64,000 nt of DNA from Paenibacillus tundrae. Lineage in GTDB: Bacteria; Bacillota; Bacilli; Paenibacillales; Paenibacillaceae. Where the stretch lies: positions 372,001-436,000 of the forward strand of contig NZ_JAUSTI010000002.1 of assembly GCF_030812775.1 (NCBI RefSeq). The letters are read 5' to 3'. Numbering within the stretch: position 1 is the first letter of the stretch; each line of letters begins with the position of its first letter. The translations under genes and the position numbers were made by a program. The notes under the pieces were generated by a model. The model had not been told where the DNA came from, searched no databases, and worked only from the letters and a program-made list of their open reading frames with translations. Of this stretch, positions 47,110-56,255 are shown in pieces.

Positions 47110-50100
47110 CTATGCCTTTTCTACATTAAAATACTTCGCTTGTGGATGACTGAAAACCATGGCTGATACGGATGCTTCTGGTTCCATCATGAAACCTTCT
47201 GTCAGCTCCACACCAATATCCTCAGGCTGCATAAGCTTAAACAGCGGCTCTTGATCTTCCAAGTCAGGACACGCCGGATATCCGAATGAAACCCGGATGC
47301 CCTGGTAGCGAGCGCCATGACGTTGTTTCATGGTCATCGTTGCTGGATCTGGGAAGCCCCATATATCACGCATCATATGGTGAACCCGCTCAGCTAAACC
47401 TTCAGCAACTTCAAGCGCTACAGATTGCAGAGCATGTGAGCGGAGATATTCCCCTTCTTCCTTCCACTTCGTTGACAATTCACGTACGCCATGTCCAGCA
47501 GTCACTACCAAGAAACCTACGTAATCCATTTGCCCAGAATGGACGGGCTTCAAGAAGTCTGCGAGACATAAGTAAGGTTCTACTTTTTGACGTGGGAACG
47601 TAAATGTATGCAAGATGTTACTTGTATCCTCAGGATCATAGATGATGACGCTGTTTCCACTGGATTGAGCAGGGAAGAATCGATACATCGCATGTGCCTG
47701 AATAATGCCGTCACGGACAGCTTCTTGCATAATTTCATCAACGACAGATTTCAGATCTGTTGCCTTCTGATCCCCTGACGCAAGTAGTTGCTCTACCGAA
47801 CCACGAAGGCCTAGATGATGACCTAACAGCATCTGCATATTCACATAAGGCAGAATATGAGATAACGGATAGTTACGAAGCGTATGTCTTTCCAGGTCTG
47901 GAGGTACTAACACTGGATGATCAATTGAGATATCAGAACGCTCTACCCGGGTAAGCTCTGGCAGTTGCTGTGTATTATCTGAATTCGCAGCATCAGCTTC
48001 TTTTTCAGCATCCATCTCCACCTGCATCACTTCACGCGTTACAGGATTCATCAGCTTGTTCGCCAGATCAAGACCATCCATTGCGTCCTTCGCATATACA
48101 ACCATTCCATTATATTCTGGACGGATACGGTTCTTCGTGAATTTACGAGTTAACGCAGCTCCACCTACCATGATCGGTACATCAATACCTGCTGTACGTA
48201 AATCTTGAGCCGTGACAATCATCTGCTGTGCTGATTTTACCAGTAGACCTGACAATCCAATTGCATCGACCTTTTCCTCACGATATGCCTCAATGATACG
48301 TTCAGGTGGTACTTTTATACCCAAATTAATGATCCGGTAACCGTTGTTGGATAGAATGATCTCCACCAGATTTTTACCGATATCATGAACATCACCTTTA
48401 ACGGTTGCCAAAATAATTTTACCTTTGACTGATGTCTCATTTTTCTCCATGAACTGCTCTAGATAAGCGACGGAAGCTTTCATCACCTCGGCACTTTGGA
48501 GTACTTCAGCGACAATAAGTTCATTGTTGTTAAACAGTCGCCCTACTTCCTCCATACCGCGCATAAGTGGACCATTGATAACTTCAAGTGCCGAGTATTT
48601 GCCTAGAGCCTGTTCCAAGTCAGGAATTAGCCCTTCTTTACTTCCTTCAACAACGTAAGAGGCTAATCGTTCCTCAAGTGAGAGATTGGATATTTTCTCT
48701 TTTTTCTCTACCTTTTTATTACGGAATGCTGCAACAAAAGCTGCCAAAGTGTCATCATTCGTATTATATAGAAGCTCTTCGGATAGTTTACGCTCATGCT
48801 CTGGAATCGACGCATACCGTTCGAGCTTTTCTGTATTTACAATCGCGTAATCAAGACCCGCTTTCGTACATTCATACAGGAATACGGAGTTCAATACTTC
48901 ACGGCCAGCCTCCGGGAGTCCAAAGGAGATGTTACTAATCCCCAGAATCGTATGAACCTCAGGCATAGCTTGCTTAATTACGCGGATCCCTTCAATTGTT
49001 TCCTTAGCTGACCCGATGTACTGCTCATCCCCCGTACCAACAGGGAATACCAGTGTATCGAAAATCAAATCTTCTGGATTAAGACCATATTTGTTCACCA
49101 AAAGATCGTAGGAACGCTTGGCTACGTCAAGTTTATCTTCTCTGCTAATTGCTTGACCGCGCTCATCGATGGTGCCAACAACAACTGCTCCACCATACTT
49201 GTGAATGAGGGGGGTAACCAGTTCGAATTTTTCTTCGCCATCCTCAAGGTTAATGGAGTTAATTATCGCTTTACCCTGAGAGTACTGAAGCGCAAGATCA
49301 ATTACTTGAGCATCCGTTGTATCAATCATCAGTGGAACTTTAACCTTCTTCACGACCAGCTCAAGGAATTTCTCCATATCTTCTGCTTCTTCGCGATCGG
49401 GATCTTGAACGCAGACATCGACAATGTGAGCGCCACTTTTTACTTGAGCCCGGGCAATCTCGGAAGCTTCTTCATATTTTCCTTCAACGATCAGTCGCTT
49501 GAATTTCCGTGATCCAAGCACGTTTGTTCGTTCACCCACCATGTAAGGACGATTGTCTTGTTCAACATAGACAGGATCAATGCCTGAGAGTGCAGGCGGA
49601 TGAGTTCCGTTCATTTGTCTTGGAGGATATTGGTCAAGCGTGTCACGCATTGCTCGAATATGAGCAGGAGTTGTCCCGCAACACCCACCAGCAATGTTCA
49701 ACCAGCCTTGTTCGGCAAAAGCACCTATTTTTTGCGCAAGCGATTCGGGTGATTCATGATAGTTACCATTCTCGTCTGGAAGGCCAGCGTTAGGATAACA
49801 ACTCACAGCCACAGATGCCATACCAGACAATGAGCGAATATGGTCACGCATGAATTCTGGCCCTGTTGCACAGTTTAGTCCAACCGAAATTGGGTTAAGG
49901 TGTTCTAAGGATATATAAAAGGCTTCAATGTTCTGACCAGCAAGGGTGGTTCCCATAGGCTCAATCGTTCCCGAGATCATAAGAGGCAGCTTCACACCGC
50001 TCTGGTCAAAAGCCATTTGAATCCCAATGCTACCTGCTTTTACATTTAAAGTATCCTGGGAAGTTTCAAGCAGTAGCGCATCAACGCCTCCCTCAATTAA

Positions 50101-50550
50101 AGCGAGAGCTTGCTCGAAATAGCTATCGATAAGTTCCTGGAACGTAGTACCACCAGTAACAGATAGCGTTTTGGTTGTTGGTCCCATTGCTCCCACAACA
50201 TACCGTGGAGACTCAGGCGTTGAAAATTTGTCCACCGCAGCTTTAGCAATTCTTGCGGCTTCCAAGTTAATCTCTCGGGCACGATCCTGAATATCGTATT
50301 CAGCCAGTACGACAGAGGTAGCTCCAAACGTATTGGTCTCGATCAAATCGGCTCCCGCCTCCAGATATTCTTCATGAATACGCTGGATAATGTCAGGTCT
50401 TGTAAGTACGAGCATCTCGTTACACCCGTCCAGATCTTCACCGCCAAAATCTGCGCCGGTAAGATCAACCTGTTGAATCATGGTCCCCATTGCACCGTCG
50501 AGGATTAATATTCGTTGTTTTATTGCATCGTGTAGACTAAGCTTATCCAA
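47110..50550 (-). CDS. metH: Cobalamin-dependent methionine synthase
   Basis: A roughly 1146-residue enzyme that methylates homocysteine using methyl-tetrahydrofolate. Domains in order are homocysteine-binding (1-320, zinc ligands in GLNCATGP and GGCCGTTPAHIR), pterin-binding (about 345-610), cobalamin cap and binding (about 640-880, GDVHDIGKN with the His ligand), and the SAM reactivation domain (about 920-1140, RYQGIRVSFGYPACPD). All four domains are complete. GGGGGTGA precedes TTG 50550; an in-frame GTG at 50559 is too close to that site. No S-box is seen upstream. Confidence 0.94.
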   Translation of the reverse strand: MDKLSLHDAIKQRILILDGAMGTMIQQVDLTGADFGGEDLDGCNEMLVLTRPDIIQRIHEEYLEAGADLIETNTFGATSVVLAEYDIQDRAREINLEAARIAKAAVDKFSTPESPRYVVGAMGPTTKTLSVTGGTTFQELIDSYFEQALALIEGGVDALLLETSQDTLNVKAGSIGIQMAFDQSGVKLPLMISGTIEPMGTTLAGQNIEAFYISLEHLNPISVGLNCATGPEFMRDHIRSLSGMASVAVSCYPNAGLPDENGNYHESPESLAQKIGAFAEQGWLNIAGGCCGTTPAHIRAMRDTLDQYPPRQMNGTHPPALSGIDPVYVEQDNRPYMVGERTNVLGSRKFKRLIVEGKYEEASEIARAQVKSGAHIVDVCVQDPDREEAEDMEKFLELVVKKVKVPLMIDTTDAQVIDLALQYSQGKAIINSINLEDGEEKFELVTPLIHKYGGAVVVGTIDERGQAISREDKLDVAKRSYDLLVNKYGLNPEDLIFDTLVFPVGTGDEQYIGSAKETIEGIRVIKQAMPEVHTILGISNISFGLPEAGREVLNSVFLYECTKAGLDYAIVNTEKLERYASIPEHERKLSEELLYNTNDDTLAAFVAAFRNKKVEKKEKISNLSLEERLASYVVEGSKEGLIPDLEQALGKYSALEVINGPLMRGMEEVGRLFNNNELIVAEVLQSAEVMKASVAYLEQFMEKNETSVKGKIILATVKGDVHDIGKNLVEIILSNNGYRIINLGIKVPPERIIEAYREEKVDAIGLSGLLVKSAQQMIVTAQDLRTAGIDVPIMVGGAALTRKFTKNRIRPEYNGMVVYAKDAMDGLDLANKLMNPVTREVMQVEMDAEKEADAANSDNTQQLPELTRVERSDISIDHPVLVPPDLERHTLRNYPLSHILPYVNMQMLLGHHLGLRGSVEQLLASGDQKATDLKSVVDEIMQEAVRDGIIQAHAMYRFFPAQSSGNSVIIYDPEDTSNILHTFTFPRQKVEPYLCLADFLKPVHSGQMDYVGFLVVTAGHGVRELSTKWKEEGEYLRSHALQSVALEVAEGLAERVHHMMRDIWGFPDPATMTMKQRHGARYQGIRVSFGYPACPDLEDQEPLFKLMQPEDIGVELTEGFMMEPEASVSAMVFSHPQAKYFNVEKA

Positions 50551-50577
50551 TATCTTCACCCCCGCAAAACGTTAAAT

Positions 50578-50598
50578 CTTAGTTTAACAGAAACTAAC
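50578..50598. promoter_or_regulatory. Inverted repeat upstream of metH
   Basis: TTAGTTT-AACAG-AAACTAA, a 7-5-7 repeat near the metH start. It overlaps a possible -10 (TAAACT) on the minus strand and may be an operator. No S-box (SAM riboswitch) features are seen. Confidence 0.35.
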
Positions 50599-50727
50599 TT
50601 ATTGTGAAAGATCGGTTTTAACCGTGCTCAAGCGGTTTTCAGGCACACGGTGACAAAATGTGAATCGACAAAATTCGTTGCAGCCGATATAATATCAATT
50701 AAACCAAGTGGAAAAGAGGGAAAGAAC

Positions 50728-51279
50728 ATGGCTGAAATTGTAATCCGAAATACGAACGAACGTATCACTGGAGACGAAAATGTTCGAAATTTCTTAGACA
50801 AATATGAAGTATTATACGAAAAATGGGATGCGTCTAAATTGGATTCCGAGCTGCAAAACAACTTTGCACTTACGGATGATCAAAAAAGCGCCGTTCTCGA
50901 AACCTTTGACCATGAAATCAAAGACTTAGCTGCACGTCGCGGGTATCAGATTTGGGATGTCATCACATTATCTGAACAAACCCCTGACATTGAGGAGAAA
51001 CTCGCTAAGTTTGAAGAAATTCATACCCATGCGGAGGATGAGATCCGTGCAATTGTAGCGGGTAAAGGTATCTTTGTTATTAAAGCCACTGATGATGTCG
51101 GTTATTTTAATGTTGAGTTGTCTCCTGGAGACGTTATTTCTGTGCCAGAAAGTACACCGCATTTCTTCACATTAATGGAGAACAAACAAATTATCGCTGT
51201 TCGACTCTTTATCGAGAAGAATGGTTGGATTGCTGATCCATATCCAGATCCTACATTCATTAAACAAGCTCAAAATTAA
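50728..51279 (+). CDS. mtnD: Acireductone dioxygenase
   Basis: A 183-residue cupin of the methionine-salvage pathway that oxidises acireductone to the 2-oxo acid precursor of methionine plus formate. Metal ligands are His99, His101, Glu105 (HTHAEDEIR) and His145 (PHFF). The length is standard. ATG 50728 is preceded by AGAGGG. It is divergent from metH; other salvage genes are not in the window. A shared terminator follows. Confidence 0.9.
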   Translation: MAEIVIRNTNERITGDENVRNFLDKYEVLYEKWDASKLDSELQNNFALTDDQKSAVLETFDHEIKDLAARRGYQIWDVITLSEQTPDIEEKLAKFEEIHTHAEDEIRAIVAGKGIFVIKATDDVGYFNVELSPGDVISVPESTPHFFTLMENKQIIAVRLFIEKNGWIADPYPDPTFIKQAQN

Positions 51280-51306
51280 TCACATACAGGATTGTGTGTG
51301 CTCAAC

Positions 51307-51337
51307 AAACCCCCTGTTCCGCGGAACAGGGGGTTTT
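51307..51337. terminator. Bidirectional terminator between mtnD and the GntR gene
   Basis: A 14-bp perfect stem AACCCCCTGTTCCG/CGGAACAGGGGGTT followed by TT-rich sequence on the plus strand and an A-rich left flank, serving mtnD and possibly the converging GntR gene. Confidence 0.8.
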
Positions 51338-51369
51338 GTGTATGAAGTCATTATACACCAATTGTATTT

Positions 51370-52044
51370 TCATATGAAATAATGTGGATATTTACTCTTA
51401 ATCGTTTCCTGCTCCACCACAACGAGACGAAGATGCTGCTCCATTACTTCAACTGCTTGATCTGTCTTGCGTTCTGTAATCAGTTGATAAATTTCCTTAT
51501 GTTGAGAAATGATATTGCTGGCGTTGGAAACCTCAGAGAGCCGCAATATTCGTAACCGATTAAAGGGAATATTGAGCTGCTGAAGCATTTTCCAGGTTCT
51601 CATTTTCCCTGTAGCTAGAAATAGAATCTGGTGAAATTCCTCGTCTAACTCAAACAATCTATAAAAATTGTTTTTGTCCGCGCTCACTTCCTGCATCGCA
51701 ATGTTGGTTTCCATTTTAAACTTGTATTCTTCATCAAACGAGGAACACGCGAGCGTAACGATTTCTTTCTCAATTTTCTCTCTCATGAAGCGCCCTTCTT
51801 CAACATGCTCCAGATTAATCTTGGAAACAATGGTTCCACTCTGAGGAATGATATCCAGCAGCTCCTCTTCGGCAAGCTTCATAAACGCTTCTCGTACTGG
51901 GGTTCTGCTAACCTGCAATTCATCAGCAATTTCTTTCTCCGAAATCTTGGTTCCAGGTTCAAGCTCTAGATGAAATATGCGTTCTTTGATGAGGTTGTAT
52001 GAATAAGCTCGGGTTGAGCCTCTAATCTTCTGGTGAAGTGACAT
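51370..52044 (-). CDS. GntR-family (FCD/FadR-type) regulator
   Basis: A 224-residue regulator. The N-terminal winged helix is clear (LEPGTKISEKEIADELQVSRTPVREAFMKL). The C-terminal all-helical FCD-type effector domain (about 80-220) includes FDEEYKFKMETNIAMQE and LRLVVVEQE. It lies downstream of, and in the same direction as, the solute-binding protein and permeases and probably controls that importer. A perfect FadR-type operator is found in the importer promoter (56047-56065), a good candidate target. Confidence 0.88.
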   Translation of the reverse strand: MSLHQKIRGSTRAYSYNLIKERIFHLELEPGTKISEKEIADELQVSRTPVREAFMKLAEEELLDIIPQSGTIVSKINLEHVEEGRFMREKIEKEIVTLACSSFDEEYKFKMETNIAMQEVSADKNNFYRLFELDEEFHQILFLATGKMRTWKMLQQLNIPFNRLRILRLSEVSNASNIISQHKEIYQLITERKTDQAVEVMEQHLRLVVVEQETIKSKYPHYFI

Positions 52045-52089
52045 CGCTTAACCTCTTTCTATCAGCCGTATCCACCCATACTATCACAA

Positions 52090-52128
52090 ATTGCCGTCTC
52101 ACTTAAACTAGATCAGTGAAACGGCAAT
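52090..52128 (-). terminator. Terminator after the solute-binding protein gene
   Basis: A minus-strand stem ATTGCCGT..CACT/AGTG..ACGGCAAT followed by TTTG, between the binding-protein and GntR genes, allowing partial termination. Confidence 0.7.
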
Positions 52129-52159
52129 AGGTAATAGGTACATTATAGATTAGATACCA

Positions 52160-53791
52160 TCACTGTTTATTTTCTTTGTACTTCTTGTACGTATCATTAG
52201 AGATTTCAATATACTGTGACAAGCCTTGTTTCTCTAACTCTGCTACAAATGTATCAAATTCCGAGATATCACGATCTCCTAAGATGAATTTCAACGTATT
52301 CTGATCCGTGTAGTCCTTCAAAGGCGTGTTTAACAATGTAACCTGTTCACGGTCAATGTCGGAGTATGGGATAGGCGGTTCTGCCGGAATGACTTCCTTG
52401 GTATCCTTCATAGCCTTTTGGAACTTTAACTCTTCCTCGCTAAACATGGAGTGAAGCAGATCTGTCGTTCCGCCATAGGCAAACACACCACCTGAAAAGC
52501 CATAATCAATACGTAAATCCTTCGTTCCTTTTGGATTCAATCCGTTGTAATTCACATCATCCGCTAATTTGCGCACGCCGTCTTGCTTGGTATATGTCTC
52601 TCCCTCAACACCCCACTTAGCAAACTCCTGACCTTCGTCACTGTAATATAACCAGTCAATAAATTGCATCGTTGCTTTAAAGTATTCGCTGTCTTTAATT
52701 TTGCCTGAGATCATAACTCCATTCTCAAGTCTAGAACCGGACATCAATTGACCCTTTGGCCCACCAGGTACGGTGATTTTGGCAATAGAGAAGTTTCCTT
52801 CACCTAATGTTTTGTTCATATCATTACGATGCAGCACAACGGTTTGCGAGTTACCGTTAATGATAAAGGATTTACCTGAGACAAATTTTTGCGTAGCCTG
52901 ATCATCGTCTTGAGTAAAGCTCTCTTTGTCCAGAAGTCCCTCAGACACCAGCTTGTTAAAGTACGTCAGCATCTCCTTGTACTCTGGTGTTGTTGCAGTA
53001 TACACAAACTCATCCTGATCTGCCTTATACGTTAACCCGTTACCAAATCCCCATCCACCTTTTGTTCCAAAACTAGTTGCAGCAATGTTCAACGTGCTGT
53101 TGAATTCAAAGCGATCGGAGAACGGAATGGAATCCGGATAAATTTCTTTAAGTTTTTTAGCTGCATCATATAACTCTTCCCAGGTCGAAGGAATAGCAAT
53201 ATTATTTTTCTCAAATAGATCCGTTCTGACAATCAGTGTATAATCTGGCCACACTTCTTCATGGAGACCTGGGAGTACATAATATTTTCCGTCCTCTTGC
53301 CGCAATCCTTCAAGCTCATCTTCCAGTCCCCACTTTTCTACCTTATCCTTGAAGTTAGGCATCATATCAACATAATCACTCACTGGCAGAATCGCACCTG
53401 AGGATACAAAGGCTGACTCTTCACCAGGATACGTTTTGGGAATGACTAATGGCGCATCACCAGAACTGATCAGAAGCGATCTTTTCTGTGAATAATCACT
53501 CATCGGCACAATCGTTGGATCCAATGTTACGCCCGTTAGCTCCGTGATCTTTTTTATCAATAGCCAATCTTTATTGTACGGATACGATGGATGATCACTG
53601 TACAGGATTGGCAGCTTAAACGGTTCCGTTGCCTTAAACGTATCACCGACAGTATACGATTCCATTGCCCCCAACGTCTCAGGTTCTACTTTCCCTTCAC
53701 TACCACCCCCGCTGCTACATGCTGCCAGAACAACACTCATCATTGTTGCCAAAACCATCTTGCCTACAAGCTTACCTGGTCTGTGTTTCAT
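52160..53791 (-). CDS. Extracellular solute-binding lipoprotein
   Basis: A 543-residue substrate-binding protein of an ABC importer. A signal peptide ending in the lipobox LAAC (Cys near residue 25) anchors it to the membrane. The long, Trp/Tyr-rich two-lobe sequence with WEELYDAAKKLKEIYPDSIPF and FIDWLYYSDEGQEFAKWG resembles the LplA/YtcQ family, linked to oligosaccharides. ATG 53791 has GGGGG upstream. It is the last gene of the importer operon; the substrate is not inferable. Confidence 0.9.
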   Translation of the reverse strand: MKHRPGKLVGKMVLATMMSVVLAACSSGGGSEGKVEPETLGAMESYTVGDTFKATEPFKLPILYSDHPSYPYNKDWLLIKKITELTGVTLDPTIVPMSDYSQKRSLLISSGDAPLVIPKTYPGEESAFVSSGAILPVSDYVDMMPNFKDKVEKWGLEDELEGLRQEDGKYYVLPGLHEEVWPDYTLIVRTDLFEKNNIAIPSTWEELYDAAKKLKEIYPDSIPFSDRFEFNSTLNIAATSFGTKGGWGFGNGLTYKADQDEFVYTATTPEYKEMLTYFNKLVSEGLLDKESFTQDDDQATQKFVSGKSFIINGNSQTVVLHRNDMNKTLGEGNFSIAKITVPGGPKGQLMSGSRLENGVMISGKIKDSEYFKATMQFIDWLYYSDEGQEFAKWGVEGETYTKQDGVRKLADDVNYNGLNPKGTKDLRIDYGFSGGVFAYGGTTDLLHSMFSEEELKFQKAMKDTKEVIPAEPPIPYSDIDREQVTLLNTPLKDYTDQNTLKFILGDRDISEFDTFVAELEKQGLSQYIEISNDTYKKYKENKQ

Positions 53792-53859
53792 TTGGTTACC
53801 CCCTGCATGTGGTTTAAGTTTGGCCTTAAAATTCAAATGAGAACTATATCGAATTGGGA

Positions 53860-54729
53860 CTATTGTTTAACTGACCCCAACATGATACCGGTTACAAAAT
53901 ATCTCTGAACAAATGGATAAATCGTGAGAATAGGTAAAATGGTAAGTACCATCGTAACGGATTTAATATTTGCGGCAATTTGAGTTAAGTTATCGGCAGA
54001 AGCACCTGCTGAAGCTCCACCGGTCGCGCCAGCGATCATATTACGCAAGTATATCGTAACGGGAAACAGTTCCTTTTTATCGAGATACAGGAATGCTGGA
54101 AACCAGGAATTCCAATGACCTACTGCATAAAATAGAACCATTGTTGCCATGACTGCTTTACTTAGTGGCAGTATAATTCTCAGCAAGATTCCATACGTAT
54201 TCAGTCCATCAATAGCTGCGGCTTCCTCTAACTCCTCAGGCATATTTTCAAAGAATGACTTCATAATTAACATGTTATAGATACTAATTGCACCAGGAAC
54301 TACAATTGCCCACATCGTATTGTTGAAACCAAGATAATTAATCAACACATAGTTTGGAATCAAACCTCCACTAAAGAACATTGTGAACACCGCAAACATC
54401 GTTAGAAATTTACGTCCCATGAGTCTTTTCTTGGAGAGAGCATACGCAAAGATCGTTGTCATGAACATCGAAATCAGCGTACCAACAACAGTGTAGATAA
54501 TTGTATTCTTATAATTGGTCCAGAACATGCTGTCCGCGGAAATCGTTTTGTACGTTTCTACATTAAAACCTCTTGGGAACAAGCTTACTTTACCTGAGTT
54601 AATGTAGGACTCGCTGCTAAATGATTGGGCTACAACATTAAGGAACGGATAAAGCGTAATGAATACAACAAGGATCAGAAAAATGGCGTTAAATACTTTG
54701 AACACTTTATAGGATTTAGATTCAATCAT
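53860..54729 (-). CDS. ABC sugar permease, MalG/YtcP-like
   Basis: A 289-residue permease with six predicted helices. The ABC contact motif EAAAIDGLNTYGILLRIILPLS is present. It pairs with the permease encoded 12 bases upstream and the binding protein 68 bases downstream. No ATPase gene is adjacent; such importers in Bacillales usually share the MsmX-type ATPase encoded elsewhere. Confidence 0.92.
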   Translation of the reverse strand: MIESKSYKVFKVFNAIFLILVVFITLYPFLNVVAQSFSSESYINSGKVSLFPRGFNVETYKTISADSMFWTNYKNTIIYTVVGTLISMFMTTIFAYALSKKRLMGRKFLTMFAVFTMFFSGGLIPNYVLINYLGFNNTMWAIVVPGAISIYNMLIMKSFFENMPEELEEAAAIDGLNTYGILLRIILPLSKAVMATMVLFYAVGHWNSWFPAFLYLDKKELFPVTIYLRNMIAGATGGASAGASADNLTQIAANIKSVTMVLTILPILTIYPFVQRYFVTGIMLGSVKQ

Positions 54730-54741
54730 GCTGTCCCTCCT

Positions 54742-55704
54742 CTACCACAAGCTTCGCTGTGTCAGTCTGCGTGAGATTGCGTTAACCGAGAATACCAGAA
54801 TCAATCCAATCACCGATTCAAATAACCCAATCGCGGTTGCATAGCTAAAGTTACCTGTTCCCATACCGACGCGGTATAGATAGGTTGAAATCACGTCAGA
54901 AGTTTCATATATAAGTGGGTTGTATAAGAGTAAGATTTTCTCAAAACCCACAGCTAAGAAATTACCCATGTTCAATATAAGCAAGGTGACGATCGTTGGT
55001 AATATACCTGGGATCGTAACATGGATCGTTTGTTTCCATCGGTTTGCTCCATCGATACGGGCTGCTTCATATAAGGAGTCATCGATCGTTGTCAGTGCCG
55101 CAAGATAAAGAATTGCTCCCCAACCCATTCCCTGCCAAATTTCAGAGGTAATATAGATGGTTCTAAACCACTCTGCTCTTTGCATGAACGGAATGCTCTC
55201 ACCCGTAAAAAATGAGACTAGACTATTAATAGAACCATTTACTGAGGTCAATTGTAGAATCATGCCTGCTACGATTACGATCGACAGAAAATGTGGAAGG
55301 TACGAAGCCGTTTGCACGAATTTTTTGAAACGTTTGCTTTTCACTTCATTTAGCAAAAGGGCAAAAATGATTGGAACCGGAAAAGTAAATAGCAATGCGA
55401 GTCCACCTAACATTAACGTATTGCTAAACACTTTCCAGAAAGTTGGATCTTGGATGAACATTTGAAAGTATCTTAGTCCAACCCAAGTTTCTCCAAAGAT
55501 GCTTCCCCCAGGTACAAAACGTCTAAATGCAATAATATTGCCGATCATTGGTCCATATTTGAAAATGACAAGGTAAATAATGGGTAGAATTAACAATGAG
55601 TACAACTGCCAATCCTTGCGGAACATTGCTCCCATTGTTCTAAGCTTGCTCTCTTTACGTAAAGATGTCATCGTTAGTGTGGCTTTAGCTGTTTCAGACT
55701 CCAT
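54742..55704 (-). CDS. ABC sugar permease, LplB-like
   Basis: A 320-residue membrane permease with the EAA motif EAARIDGANRWKQTIHVTIPGI and about six helices after a short cytoplasmic N-terminus. It belongs to the LplB/YteP group that works with YtcP-like partners. ATG 55704 has GGAGTG 8 bases upstream. It is first in the importer operon, behind a long leader carrying operator-like sites. Confidence 0.92.
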   Translation of the reverse strand: MESETAKATLTMTSLRKESKLRTMGAMFRKDWQLYSLLILPIIYLVIFKYGPMIGNIIAFRRFVPGGSIFGETWVGLRYFQMFIQDPTFWKVFSNTLMLGGLALLFTFPVPIIFALLLNEVKSKRFKKFVQTASYLPHFLSIVIVAGMILQLTSVNGSINSLVSFFTGESIPFMQRAEWFRTIYITSEIWQGMGWGAILYLAALTTIDDSLYEAARIDGANRWKQTIHVTIPGILPTIVTLLILNMGNFLAVGFEKILLLYNPLIYETSDVISTYLYRVGMGTGNFSYATAIGLFESVIGLILVFSVNAISRRLTQRSLW

Positions 55705-55842
55705 GTGTCATTCACTCCGATCCCTATCTTGATAATGTAACTGAGAACCAAAACTTCAATTACGATTCCCACCTCTTCTTTGTGTTGAAGACTATACCAA
55801 CAGACCAATCTCACCCCCACTGCGGAATAAACAAGCCTTAAT

Positions 55843-55856
55843 TGTAAGCGATATCA
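55843..55856. promoter_or_regulatory. Possible cre (CcpA) site
   Basis: TGTAAGCGATATCA agrees with the cre consensus (TGWAARCGYTWNCW) at 13 of 14 positions. It lies in the importer leader, suggesting carbon-catabolite control. Confidence 0.55.
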
Positions 55857-55952
55857 TTTCATCAGGTGATGGTTCCTCATCTGGGCGTTTTACCCAGACA
55901 AGCATTTGAATCTTTTGTAATCTGTGATCCTTTATTAACTGAATCAATATTA

Positions 55953-55967
55953 TGTAAAGCGCTTACA
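55953..55967. promoter_or_regulatory. Possible cre-like palindrome
   Basis: TGTAAAGCGCTTACA has the cre core (AAAGCGCTT) with one extra base relative to the strict consensus. It lies about 110 bases downstream of the importer promoter and could be a CcpA roadblock or a LacI-type operator. Confidence 0.45.
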
Positions 55968-56046
55968 AAATAAACGAAATTAAAAAGGTATATTCAAACT
56001 TCTCAATAAAACCAAAATTCGAAATAACCATTACTTTAACTTCCGT

Positions 56047-56065
56047 ATACTAGTCATACTAGTAT
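56047..56065. promoter_or_regulatory. FadR/GntR-type operator at the importer promoter
   Basis: A perfect 8-3-8 inverted repeat ATACTAGT-CAT-ACTAGTAT. Its core TAGTCATACTA fits the FadR-subfamily consensus TnGTnnnACnA exactly. It sits at the predicted transcription start, about ten bases after the -10 element. Confidence 0.65.
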
Positions 56066-56074
56066 GTTAGTTAT

Positions 56075-56103
56075 ATTCTAATCCAGGTAAAATATTATTT
56101 CAA
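56075..56103 (-). promoter_or_regulatory. Sigma-A promoter of the sugar importer operon
   Basis: Minus-strand -35 TTGAAA (56098-56103), a 17-base spacer and -10 TAGAAT (56075-56080). It lies about 370 bases before the first permease gene, giving a long leader with no ORF. Confidence 0.7.
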
Positions 56104-56168
56104 TAACTTTTACAAAAAAAAAAAAATATTGACTATGATCTCCGCACATGCTTTCTTCTCTGAAAAAT

Positions 56169-56225
56169 AAAAAAACATCAATGACCGTGCTGGATGGATT
56201 GTCATCTCAACACAAGTCATTAATG
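56169..56225 (-). terminator. Terminator of the HAD gene at 56256
   Basis: A stem CATTAATGAC/GTCATTGATG (one wobble) with a 30-base loop followed by T7 on the minus strand. Confidence 0.65.
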
Positions 56226-56255
56226 TTAGGCAATTAAATAACAATGCAAATCTCT

